This document shows, in pieces, positions 9,092 through 18,900 of a DNA stretch of 64,000 nucleotides. The stretch lies in contig DHWF01000026.1 of assembly GCA_002413045.1 (NCBI GenBank), forward strand, positions 1 through 64,000, in the 5' to 3' direction. The position numbers were made by a program, and so were the translations under genes. The notes beneath the pieces are model-generated. The model was given only the letters and a program-made list of their open reading frames with translations, was not told the DNA's origin and made no database searches. Numbering within the stretch: position 1 is the first letter of the stretch; every line of letters starts with the position of its first letter. The stretch is from Chloroflexi bacterium UBA5189. GTDB taxonomy: Bacteria; Chloroflexota; Limnocylindria; Limnocylindrales; CSP1-4.

Positions 9092-9547
9092 ATGAACGAG
9101 ATGCAGTACTCCCACGCGCGAACCGAGTTGGCTGACTTGCATGAGCACGCGCTCGCGCATCTTCCGACCCGGATCACCCGTCGCCGTGCCGACGCTGCCG
9201 TTCTCCTCTCCGAGTCTGACTTTCGGGACCTGCTCAGCCCGTTCGAGTTCCACCCCGAAGTCTTCTTCGACGAAGGGTCCACCTCGATCTGGCTGCCCGA
9301 GCTGACCATCTGGGGTCGCGGTGACTCCTTCGTCTCGGCTAAGGAAGACCTACTCGAAGAGGTCGATCAACTCCTATCTGTGTTTGAGGACGACGAGCGC
9401 CTTCGAAGCGCCCCGAACATCGTCGCCCAGCGTCCGTGGATCTACCGCCTGATGACGGTCGGAGAGGACGAGTGGGAGAGCATCCTGTTCGCTGAGCCGA
9501 CGCAGAGCGAGCAGCCGGCCCGAGTGCTGGTCGCCGCGACCGCCTAG
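9092..9547 (+). CDS. Phd/YefM-like antitoxin
   Basis: A 151-residue protein. The first ~50 residues follow the Phd N-terminal pattern: RTELADLHEHALAHLPTRI, then ADAAVLLSESDFRDLL, which forms the DNA-binding dimer in known Phd proteins. The middle part, ELTIWGRGDSFVSAKEDLLEE, resembles the HicB-like strand-helix unit found in long antitoxins of this sort, and the C terminus would wrap the toxin. It is followed after 7 bp by the toxin gene, the usual antitoxin-first order. No separate ribosome-binding site is visible, in line with leaderless translation. Confidence 0.65.
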   Translation: MNEMQYSHARTELADLHEHALAHLPTRITRRRADAAVLLSESDFRDLLSPFEFHPEVFFDEGSTSIWLPELTIWGRGDSFVSAKEDLLEEVDQLLSVFEDDERLRSAPNIVAQRPWIYRLMTVGEDEWESILFAEPTQSEQPARVLVAATA

Positions 9548-9554
9548 CCGCCGC

Positions 9555-9968
9555 GTGGCGACCTTCGGAGACCTCAAGGCCTACGTCGAGAACGACGGCT
9601 GGACCGAGGAGAAGAACCGCGCCCGGCGACGCGCGAAAGTCGGAGATCACTGGCGCTACTCGAAGGAACAGCCGGGCGGTCGGACGCTGCGCACGAAGGT
9701 GTCGCACGGCCTCCGCGAGGAGATCGGGGCGGACCTCTTTCACCGGATTCTGCGCGAACAACTGCAGGTCGACGAGGCCACCTTCTGGGCCGTTGTCCAC
9801 GGCCGGGCCGCGCCGGAGGCACCAGCCGAGCCGGCGCCGACACCGATCGCTGGCTGGCTCATCCAACGCCTCATCCTGACGGTGGGCATGACCGAGGACG
9901 AGGTGCGAGCATTGAGCGCGGCGGATGCCGCTGCGGCATGGGAGGCATACCGGACGCGCGAGCGCTGA
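9555..9968 (+). CDS. Toxin partner of the Phd-like antitoxin (HicA/RelE-type small protein)
   Basis: A 137-residue protein with a GTG start 7 bp after the antitoxin. The N-terminal ~85 residues, including TFGDLKAYVENDGW, VGDHWRYSKEQPGG and TKVSHGLREEIG, resemble proteins annotated as cytotoxic translational repressors beside Phd antitoxins. The KVSHG His-containing strand recalls the HicA fold, an mRNA interferase. The final ~50 residues after a Pro/Ala linker are helical and unusual. Pairing with an antitoxin is clear from context; the exact toxin family is uncertain. Confidence 0.6.
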   Translation: MATFGDLKAYVENDGWTEEKNRARRRAKVGDHWRYSKEQPGGRTLRTKVSHGLREEIGADLFHRILREQLQVDEATFWAVVHGRAAPEAPAEPAPTPIAGWLIQRLILTVGMTEDEVRALSAADAAAAWEAYRTRER

Positions 9969-10050
9969 TGAAAGCATGTCCATGGGACTTCGCTGCCCGT
10001 GCGAGATGGTCCCTACGTCGATCGGCCACGCAACTAGAGGGTTCGGTGGG

Positions 10051-10209
10051 GTGATCTGGCGGGGTCTCGTCTCCGCCGCGCTACTCGCGCTCATCGTGAG
10101 TTGTGGCGCGCCAACTTCGCCGAATGGAACTCCGACACTGCGAGCGATAACCCCGTCGCTGAGGAGAGCTGGCGGACCTGCTTGCGGCCTGCCGCGGGGC
10201 TTGTGCTGA
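10051..10209 (+). CDS. Possible small lipoprotein or lipoprotein remnant
   Basis: A GTG after GGTGGG opens a 52-codon frame whose product begins with a textbook lipoprotein signal: positive N terminus, hydrophobic core LVSAALLALIVSC with a lipobox IVSC. The rest after the Cys is only ~33 residues, Pro/Arg rich and without clear structure. It may be a genuine short lipoprotein or the surviving 5' end of a longer gene. Confidence 0.35.
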   Translation: MIWRGLVSAALLALIVSCGAPTSPNGTPTLRAITPSLRRAGGPACGLPRGLC

Positions 10210-10320
10210 TGCAGCCGGCTTCCCCGAGGCCTTTCTGGCGCACCTCCTTTGTCCGCGCATGTCGGCGAGGCTTGCTGGCGCAGCTCGAAAGAGGGCACGT
10301 GCCGGACCAAGCTCCCGATG

Positions 10321-10363
10321 AGGGTTTCCCCTAGTTGGACCGATGAGGATCCTCTGGTATGCA
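10321..10363 (+). promoter_or_regulatory. 17-bp regulon element with abutting promoter (site 1)
   Basis: AGGGTTTCCCCTAGTTG at 10321-10337 reads towards the 82-residue gene, whose ATG is 140 bp downstream. The last TTG begins a -35-like TTGGAC (10335-10340), and TATGCA follows after 17 bp (10358-10363). The site lies outside any convincing gene. Confidence 0.7.
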
Positions 10364-10477
10364 TGAGCGCGGTCGCGGCTTGGTAGCAGGTCGCCTAGGA
10401 ATGGGCTTCTGGCGCCGACAACCCGGCATGTTTGACACGATCGAAGGACCGCCGAGAACTGGGCGTGGGAGGATGGG

Positions 10478-10726
10478 ATGCGCGTAGACCAAGCCTATGC
10501 AGACGAAGTCATTTCCGCGGTACGCGAAGAAGTTCGAGCCTGGGGTGACCCTCGCTTCGTGCGCAACCCGCCAGCCTTCATCACGAGACTTGTCAACTCA
10601 CTTGCCGGCGGCCAGGAACTGACACCCGGACAACGCGAATATGTGGCGCAGGCGCTCCAACGCGCCCGTTACCAGCGCAATCCGAGCGCCCTGCTAGACA
10701 TCGCGATCAGCCGTTACGCGTTTTGA
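10478..10726 (+). CDS. Small hypothetical helical protein (regulon member)
   Basis: An 82-residue soluble protein with a good ribosome-binding site (GGAGG before ATG). It is largely helical (AYADEVISAVREEVRAW, GQREYVAQALQRARYQ) and has no signal peptide, Cys or membrane segment. I do not recognise it. Its promoter region carries the shared 17-bp element, as do several other genes for small proteins in this window. That suggests joint control with the toxin and RiPP-like genes. Confidence 0.6.
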   Translation: MRVDQAYADEVISAVREEVRAWGDPRFVRNPPAFITRLVNSLAGGQELTPGQREYVAQALQRARYQRNPSALLDIAISRYAF

Positions 10727-10766
10727 GACATCGCACCCCTCGGCGCCGTCTTCGCCTCCGAGAGTG

Positions 10767-13466
10767 ATGGTTACACCAGCTGCCACCAATTCCTCGGGCG
10801 CTCGCGACAAGCATCATCTACGGACCCCCGACTTCGAGAAGTCGATTCGCCAACTGTACGCAAAGGATGCGGGACCGGGCGCCGCCGAGGTCGAAATCCC
10901 GATCTGGCTCAAGAATTACGAAGCTCTGAAGGAAACCCTTGGGGCGGTCGGATACCGGGTTCGCGAACCGTTCGCTCTCGGTAGTTCAGGGGTCATCTTC
11001 CGCGTTAGCGATGTGAACCTGCGAACAGAGCGAGCTATGAAGATTCTCCGCCCACGCCTCGAGCGCTTCGATCGCCTCCTGCGACTGGCCGAGCGCGAGC
11101 GCTGGCGGCTGAACGAACTGCGCCATCAGAACCTTGTCCGCCTCTTCTATGGTGCGGATCTCCAGGCAGTGGTCGCAGGGCGCCCGGACCCGATCCGATT
11201 GCCCTTCTTCATCATGGAGCTCATCTCCCCGAGCGTGTCACTCGATGAGTACGTCGCGGGGCACGCCACGGGCAAGGATGACGCGTCGGACATGCTCGCT
11301 CGGATCATGTTGCAGATCGGCAATGCGATCGCTTATCTCCACCAGCAGCGCGTCGCCCACCTCGACATCAAGCCCCGGAACATCCTGATGTCCGAGGGGG
11401 CGCCGGTCATCGTCGACCTGGGCTATGCGAAGACGATGAACCCGAAGTGGCGGCACGTGACCGGTGTCATGGTCACCAAAGAGTTCGTCCACCCGAAGCT
11501 CTGGGAACTTGGCGAGGCTGCCAAGACTGGCAAGGTGGAGGACCCGAATGCGGTTCCAATCGACGTTCCATACCGCGAGATCCGGCCTGCGTTTGACATG
11601 TACAGCTATGGCAGGACGATCCTAACCACCCTGGCGAGCGCCGGGCCTGAGACGCAGGCCTCGTACGGAGGGCGGTATCTGCGGCTCGTAGGCTCCCGCC
11701 TGCTCGACGGTGAGAACACAGCCGAGGAAACTGCTGAAAACCTGCCCGTCGAGACCAACAAGCAGCTTCGGTACGACGCATTGGTGGAAGCCCTCGACGA
11801 TCTTGGTCGCCTGACGGGCTCCATGTCGCGCACTGCGGGGGTGCCGGAGCTCGCGCCAAACCTGACTGACGTCGTGGTCCTCCCACCGCTAGGTACGCGC
11901 GTGCCGTTCACCGAGCGGGTCGAGATGACGGTCGGCAGCCAACAGCTCGTCCGGCTCCGTCAGGTGTCGCAGCTCGGGCTACTCAACATGGTCTATCCGG
12001 GAGCCACCCACTCCCGATGGGAGCATGCCCTCGGGTCTTTCGGAATGGTTTGTCGCATGCTAATCGCCCTCGACCATGACGAGACGAGCCCACTATTTCG
12101 CTCGATCGTGCGGGACAAGGACATCAAGGCCGTTATGGTCGCCGCGCTCTTTCATGACGTGGGCCAGTACCCGCTCGCCCATGACCTTGAGGACGCGGAC
12201 GACTTCTTCAACCACGAGCACCTCTCGATGCTCTTGCTGTCGGACCCGGCGTTCACCCCTCCTGGCGAACCAAGCGCCGAGAACCTCATCTGGGAGCTCT
12301 GGGGAGTTAGGCTGAAGGATGTCCTCGCCATCCTGAATCCAGAGGCTGGTCCGACGAGCCGAGGCTTCAGGGAAACACTCCTGCGCAGGCTCATCAGCGG
12401 ACCGATCGACGCCGACAAGCTCGACTATCTCCGGCGTGACGCCGCTCATGCTGGCGTTGCTTAAGGCGCCGCCATCGATGTCGATCGTCTCCTGTCCTGC
12501 CTAGCAACGTCACACGTCAGCGGGGAACCGATCGTCGGCATCATCCAGAAAGGTCACGCTTCAGCCGAGGGCGTCGCGATGGCTCGCTATCAGATGTTTT
12601 CGACGGTCTACTGGCACCACACCTCGCGAGCGATGAAAGCGATGATCCACCAGCTCGGCGGGCTTGCTGTGATGCATGCGACGCATCGATCAGGCGGAGA
12701 TCACGGCCGTCGCGCATGGCAGTCACGTGTTCTCGGGCCCGCGATCACGGCTGCCGAGTTCAGAACTGCGAGCCTCGAGCGGCCACCGCAGGGAGTCGCT
12801 TCCGCCGTCCAGACAAAGCCCATCCCGATGTGGGCTGAGTCAGATACCTCGCGAGCTCAAGCTGATAGCAAGTCCGATCCTCAAGGCTGGTCCGACATCA
12901 ATCCGCTCGATGCGCGAATGATCAGATGGCTATCCTCGCTCGCGCCAAATTCGGCGGGTGCGCAAGAGCTTGGTCGTTGCCTGTTGAGCAGAGGCGTATA
13001 CGCTCGGCTCGGGATCCTCGGTTCGGGCGAGCTGGGCGAACCCGATGACGCCAAGCGCGAAAAGTGGGTCAACGACCTCGTGTTGAGGTGGGTCAAGCCC
13101 GGCTTCAAGGCTCGAGACCAACTTCGCCAGGACATCCAGCGCCGATTGGTCACGGAGTTGCGCGAGCGCCACCCAGCTCAGTATCGCGAATACATGGAAC
13201 TGCGCCCCGACATTCGCCCTGTCGCGATCTTGGTCGACGTTCCTTGGAAGCGCGGCGAAGACGCCGAGTTGCGCGTAATCATGGAGCCGAGCATCGGTCG
13301 CCAGATCGCGTTGTCATCCGGAGTCTGGAAGGCGCTCGCCCAAGGCCTTAACAGCAGCGCGAGTGTCCCCCGCCTATATGCCCATCCCGAGGCGCGAAAC
13401 CTGTTCAAGTCAATCCCTGTCAGTCAAGTTCAGCGGATCGCAGCGGAGGTCCTCGACATCGGTTAG
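10767..13466 (+). pseudogene. Ser/Thr kinase fused to SAMHD1-like HD phosphohydrolase, interrupted by in-frame TAA
   Basis: A single frame of ~900 codons is broken only by TAA at 12462-12464. Residues ~65-330 are a protein kinase: LGSSGVIFRVSD as glycine loop, Lys in RAMKIL, HLDIKPRNIL as catalytic loop, VDLGYAK in place of DFG. Residues ~390 onward are an HD domain of the dNTPase/SAMHD1 type: HSRWEHALGSFG, ALFHDVGQYPLAHDLE and DADKLDYLRRDAAHAGVA. Related proteins continue there with a Tyr, and the downstream frame resumes with AIDVDRLLSCLATSH, so TAA probably replaces a Tyr codon. Kinase-phosphohydrolase fusions suggest a defence or nucleotide-signalling role. Whether the break is real, an error or read-through is open. 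Confidence 0.7.
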
Positions 13467-13986
13467 CAGGCCCTGCGATGGCCGGCGCCTATCGCGGCGA
13501 GCAGCAATCCAAGCGAGGCACAGCAGCGCCTCTCCGCGAGCTCTGGAGCCTAGTCAAGTTCCGCGCGGTGTATTGCTCGCGCGTTGACCAGCCCTGACCA
13601 TGCAGGGTTTGTGCGCAAATGCCGACCCGATTACCCGCGCGGTCTTGCTCGAGGCGGCTTCGGCAACCGACCAGGCGGGTGCCTCCAGTCTCGTCCGTGA
13701 GAGCATCGCCCCAGGCCTAAAACTGGAGGTTGTCTTGGCTTCGTAGTGGTTCTGCAGGCGATCTTCGACGCCGGTAGGACGAGAGGACACAGCCTCTCCT
13801 TCATCTGCGAACTCGTTGAAGGCGGCGGAGCATGGCGGCGCCAAGCGCCGTCATCGCGTGGTTGGCAGCCGAACCGTACGGTCCCGCGCCTGCCATCGCG
13901 CAAGGGAATCGCAGCCATCGGATTGCTTGACATGAGGCGGCCACAAGCGCATACCCGTCGGATCGCGACCGCTATAGGAGAGCTCC
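13467..13986. other. Intergenic stretch, possibly one 48-codon frame
   Basis: No convincing gene. A short frame at 13600-13746 on the plus strand (ATG start, helical Ala-rich product ending LKLEVVLAS) has coding-like composition but no ribosome-binding site, and may be a fragment. Confidence 0.35.
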
Positions 13987-14862
13987 GTGGCACGAGCGAC
14001 CCGACCACCCACAGACCCGATTGGCCCGGTCCCACCGTGGGTGCGATTCGTGGCATCGGCACGCTTCGGCGTCCCACGGCAGACCATGGACCCACGCGGC
14101 CGAATAGAGAGCCTCGTCGGAGACTCGGGCAAGTTGGACGCGTGGTATTCGACCGGCGGTGCCTGGGACGGTCAAGCGACCTTCCGATTCCCGACGGACG
14201 GCGCAGCCAAACTGTTCTTTGATGGACTTGCGACAGCGGGCGGCGAAGCGCAATTCGAAAGAGTCCGGGACGGCCGGGGTACGACGACTACCAAGGCTCC
14301 CGCCGCAGGTGCCGGCCTCGAACCGCTCGATGGAGATGCGGCCGATTGGCTGGCGGAAGCACCGTGGTGGCAGGACTGGAGCCAAGTGGCACCTGGGGAA
14401 ATTGAGCGTGTGGTTCTGCCGACGTCAGACGAGCTAGGCCTTAAGGGAATTCGGCTCGGTGACGAGAACGGCTGGCGGTGGTCGAATGAGTGGGTCTGGG
14501 ATACTGCCGCTCCGCCGGCGGCGCTGTCCGCCCCGGGTCCGCTCGGTCTAGAGGAGTTCGGGGGGCTCGGACGCTGGGTCTGGGCTGCGGTCCGAACAGC
14601 TTGGCGGGTTGGCGGAGAAGTGGGGGAGGTCGCTGGTAACCCCTGGGTGCACGTGGCCATCTGGGCCGGATCAAAACTCGTGGACAAATACATTGACTAC
14701 GGGGATCGCCATCCAGGTGCGGACGAAATACAAAAACGCCAGGCACTCCAAGGGGCGGAGGTGCGTGAACGACTCACAACGACAGGCTCACTGGCCCGTC
14801 AAGCCAGATTCCGCCTGTTTTATGCCCGAACCGACCGAATGCAGCTGCTTCTGAACGATTGA
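13987..14862 (+). CDS. Hypothetical protein
   Basis: A 291-residue protein starting at GTG just after GGAGAG. I do not recognise it. The sequence is Trp- and Gly-rich, with WSTGG-like beta text (DAWYSTGGAWDGQATF), an acidic middle (PLDGDAADWLAEAPWW) and an amphipathic stretch (GNPWVHVAIWAGSKLVDKYI) that could associate with membrane. It ends with a charged helix. It is followed by a small gene whose possible TTG start overlaps its stop, so the two probably form an operon. Confidence 0.5.
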   Translation: MARATRPPTDPIGPVPPWVRFVASARFGVPRQTMDPRGRIESLVGDSGKLDAWYSTGGAWDGQATFRFPTDGAAKLFFDGLATAGGEAQFERVRDGRGTTTTKAPAAGAGLEPLDGDAADWLAEAPWWQDWSQVAPGEIERVVLPTSDELGLKGIRLGDENGWRWSNEWVWDTAAPPAALSAPGPLGLEEFGGLGRWVWAAVRTAWRVGGEVGEVAGNPWVHVAIWAGSKLVDKYIDYGDRHPGADEIQKRQALQGAEVRERLTTTGSLARQARFRLFYARTDRMQLLLND

Positions 14863-15206
14863 GTCTGATGGACGCTCACCGGACCATCTTTCTCCCCGTG
14901 CCTACCGGCCCCGCGATCGCGGCTGTCCTTGCGACGGGCGAAGAGCTCAAGTTGGCGATCAAGGAACAATTTGAGGACAGCGTGAACTTCATGGAGGGCG
15001 TGGAGGCTCTTGGCATTTGGTGGCTCTACGCGGTAACGGTCGCGCCAACGCCTCCAGGATCGACCGTCATCCTCACGGTGCATGGCAATGCCCTCCTTGA
15101 GGAACTGGTCGTGGATCGACGAGCAGATCGGTTTCAGGAAGTCCTCGAGGGGATGATCTCGAGCGTTCCGCCGGATCGTCCGGCGCCGTCGTCAACGCCC
15201 AAATAG
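14859..15206 (+). CDS. Small hypothetical protein, second gene of a pair
   Basis: A 115-residue protein if the TTG overlapping the previous TGA is used; an ATG three codons later (14868) is equally possible. It contains the strand TIFLPVPTGPAIAAVL, a helix (EELKLAIKEQFEDSVNF) and the strand ALGIWWLYAVTVAPTP, a compact alpha/beta domain without signal peptide. No family recognised. Tight coupling suggests that it acts with the preceding protein. Confidence 0.5.
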   Translation: MSLMDAHRTIFLPVPTGPAIAAVLATGEELKLAIKEQFEDSVNFMEGVEALGIWWLYAVTVAPTPPGSTVILTVHGNALLEELVVDRRADRFQEVLEGMISSVPPDRPAPSSTPK

Positions 15207-15580
15207 CCCTGCGGCGCCACCTCGCCGAAGCGTCGGGATTGTCGAAGCGGAAGCTCCGGTTACGTCCCGAACAGGGCTAAGTGCCTCACCGGAAGGCGCG
15301 GCGGAGCCGTTTGAGGCTCCACCGATGAAGCGCGGAGCCAAGTGCCAACTAACAATCCGCGCGGTTCATCCGTCCGCGCACCGATCGGCTCTCGCCCTCT
15401 TCCTCGAGGTTTCAGACGGAGTGGACCCTGGCCGTGCGGCTCGCCGATGCTCGAGGCGCAAGACGACTCCCACGATCAGCAGGGCGCGAGGCGGCCGTGC
15501 GCGTCGGCCTTGCACGTCCTCGGAAGGCCTCCTTTGTTGCAGACAAGTCTGAACCAGAGGTGCGACGAGTGGCAGCGTCA
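15207..15580. other. Intergenic stretch before regulon element
   Basis: I see no gene here. Overlapping frames have no ribosome-binding site and look like shadows. The stretch continues beyond the regulon element up to 15919, where an 18-codon frame at 15811 (ATG) is too short to support. Confidence 0.45.
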
Positions 15581-15623
15581 AGGGTTATCCCTAATTGCGG
15601 TTGGTCGGCAGCGCCGATACAAA
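15581..15623 (+). promoter_or_regulatory. 17-bp regulon element with abutting promoter (site 2, RHS operon)
   Basis: AGGGTTATCCCTAATTG at 15581-15597 reads towards the RHS gene. TTGCGG (15595-15600) and TACAAA (15618-15623) are 17 bp apart. The start codon is ~320 bp away, the longest leader among these sites. Confidence 0.65.
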
Positions 15624-15919
15624 TTGCCGTGGAGAACGGCAGGAGGCCTCAACGAGCTCGTTCCGGACATCTCAAGCGGTCGGCGCCGAGGTGGGCTGGC
15701 AGGTTTAGGAGTCGCCGGCTTCCTCCCTGGCGCCGGATGTCGACCGGTCCGATGCGTCGCGCACTTCGCAATTTGGCGGCAGTTCGGAGCTTGAGAACGG
15801 AGACGTGGTCATGACTCGTTTTCAAACTTATCGCGGGGCCCCGCCGTCAGAGACAGCTGACCACTAGCGCCTTCTTCATAGCTCGGCAGTCAGGAACTCG
15901 ACCGACGGAGGGTTAGGTC

Positions 15920-18900
15920 ATGCGCAAGCTCGGCACGAAGCGCCTTGTGGGTTGTCTGTCTGCGTTCGTATTGCTTGGCGTCAATGCGGGCCTGGTCTTC
16001 GCGGCCGGCCCCGTCGCCAGCGGGACTCCCAGCAGCCCACCCGGCGGCCACGGCCGTGTTTCGCCGCTTGTGCTCGGCAGCCCAATGGTGCTCCCGCACG
16101 GCGGATCAGTCGTCGTTCAGATAACGCGGACGCTGACTGCCGCTTCGACGAACGATCTATCCCTCTCGCAGCCGTTCAGTCAGTTTCTATCCCCGGACAT
16201 CTCGCACCATACCGTCAACGTGGCAGTGGGCACGTTCAACGCCGGAGACAACCTCGTCTTCTCTCTGCACTCAAGCTTTACCGGCCAGGACTACCTCACG
16301 ACTGGCGACCACGCGCAGGTAACCCAATTTGGACCTGACGCATGGGCGGTCGGATGGGAAGACTGGGTCGACCAGAGCTATAACGATGCCGAAATGGTCG
16401 TCTGCTTCGGGACGATCGTGTCGGGCTGCCCGCTGGCTCCGGCCCAGACGTTTGGGCCTGGAAGTAGCGGCAGTGCAGCCTTCCCGCAGGCGACCCAGGC
16501 CGAACCCGTGAACACCGCTACGGGCAACTACACCAACCACGCAATCGACGCGGCGCTGCCGGGTCGGGGCCTTGGGTTTGAGTTCTCTCGAACCTACAAC
16601 TCCCTAAGCACGGATGTCGGGGTACTCGGTATCGGCTGGACCCACAGCTATGCCTCTTCGATCCAGACCAACGCCGACGGGTCGGCAACATACATCAGCG
16701 AGAACGGGTCTAGGGCGGTCTACGCTAGCGACGGCGCGGGTGGGTACTTGCGCCCTCCGGGCGCTTATGGGGTTCTGACACCTGTCGGTGGCGGTGGCTT
16801 CGACCTTCTCAAGAAGAACCAAGTCCGGCTCCGCTTCGACGCGAGTGGGCGGCTCACAAGCGAGACCGACCGCAACGGCAACACAGTCACGCTTGGCTAC
16901 GTGGCCGGACAACTCACGACGATCACGGACACAGTCGGACGCGTGATCACCCTCGGCTACGACGGGCAGGGGCACCTGGCATCGCTGGCCTTCCCTCCAA
17001 GCCGCACCCTGACCTACCAATATGACGCCAGCGGTCGCTTGTGGAAGGTGACGGACCCCGAGAACGGCGTCACGACCTTCACCTATGACGCCCAAAGCCG
17101 TCTTGCGACGATCACCGACGCGAACAACCACCAGCTCGTAGCCAACACCTATGGCACAGATGGGCGGGTCAGCGAACAGGTCGACGCGCGCGGCTACCAC
17201 ACGCTCTTCGCGTGGGATTCGGGAACCCAGACCTCGACGATGACTGATGCCCGTGGCGGGCAGTGGATCGATCGCTACAACTACGGGATCCTTGTGTCGA
17301 GTACCGATCCAGTCGGCGACACGACGCAGTATTCGTTCGACGCGAACCTTGGCATGAGCGCCAAGATTGATGCCAACGGCCACACGTGGCCGTCGATTAA
17401 TGACTCGTTCGGAAATATCCTCCTGCGGAAATACCCAACACCCGCTGACTACAGCGAAAGTTGGACTTACAACGCGCGCAACGACCCGCTCACGCACGTT
17501 GATCGGCGTGGCAACACGACGACCTACACGTACGACGCGGCCGGCAACCTCAAGACCGTGACCGGGCCTGCCCCCGTGAGCCCCGCCACGACCTACAACT
17601 ATGACCCGGCGGGGACCGGGCTCATGCTGAGTGTTGTGGACCCACGTGGTAAGACGACGAGCTTTGCTTATGACGCCCAGGGCAACCGCAACCAGGCCAC
17701 GACGCCCTTGGGCAACATCACGACTATGACGTTTGACGCTGCCGGACGCATGCTGACGAGGGTCGAGCCTCGAGGCAACGTCGTCGGCGGCAACCCGGCC
17801 CAGTACACCACGACGTTCACCTACGACGGTCTCGACCGGCTGCGGACCACAACCACTCCACTCGGTGCAGTCACGACTGTGGCCTATGACCCCGCGGGCA
17901 ACCGCACCTCAGTTACCGACGGAAACAACCATGCAACGACGTATGCGTATGACGCCGCCAACAACCTGACGACCGTTACCGATGCCCTGCTGAAGCCGAC
18001 GACCTACGCCTACGACGAGGTCGGCAATCAGATCTCACGAACGGACGCCAACAGCCACCTGACCTCCTACACCTACGATCTCGCCAAGCGCATGCTCACG
18101 GAGACTCAGCCGCTCGGGCGAACCTGGACGTACACCTACAGCCCGACGGGCAAGGTCACAAAGGTCGTCGACCCAATCGCGGCGGCGACGCCGGATCCGA
18201 GCGATTACCAAGTCATCAATGCTTACGACGAGCTGGACCGTCTCGTTAGCGCGGACTTCGGGGCGAGCGGCACCACCACCTATGGCTACGATGCAAACGA
18301 CAATCGCACGAGCGTCGTAAATCCGACCGGGACAGCGACCTACGGCTATGACGTGCTCAACCGCCTCTCGAGCTACCGCTTCGGATCGCGTGGCATCGAC
18401 TACATCTACGACCAGAGCACGAACGTCACAAAACGGACGTACACGGACGGCACGGTCGTTGACCTCGCATACGACAACGACGCACGACTCGCGACCGTGA
18501 CGAGCGCTGGAGCGGTGACGACGTACGGCTACGATGCCGCCGGCAACCTGACCTCCACGACCTTGCCAGCCGCGAACGGCTATGTCGAGACCCGCACTTA
18601 CGACCGAACCGGACGCCTCACCGAGGTCAAGAACCAGAAGGGGGCCGCGGTCCTGTCGCGCTCGACCTACACCTTGGACCCCGCCGGCAACACGACCTCA
18701 ACCCAAACGACGACCGAAACAACCAACTACCAGTACGACGCCGACAACCGGGTCACCGAGGCGTGCTACACGGCGTCGTGCACCGGCGGTACCGACCCGT
18801 TCCGGCGCTATACCTTCGACCCGGTGGGCAACCGACTCACGGAGGCTCGCTCAGCCGGAACCACTACATTCGCATATGACGCGCTGGACGAGCTGACGCA

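Noticed and set aside
9339..10364. Minus-strand 341-codon frame over the toxin-antitoxin genes
   Set aside because: Opposite a well-supported gene pair, unnatural composition, crosses regulon site 1.
16604..17497. Minus-strand 297-codon frame opposite the first RHS gene
   Set aside because: Shadow of the YD-repeat coding strand, no ribosome-binding site.
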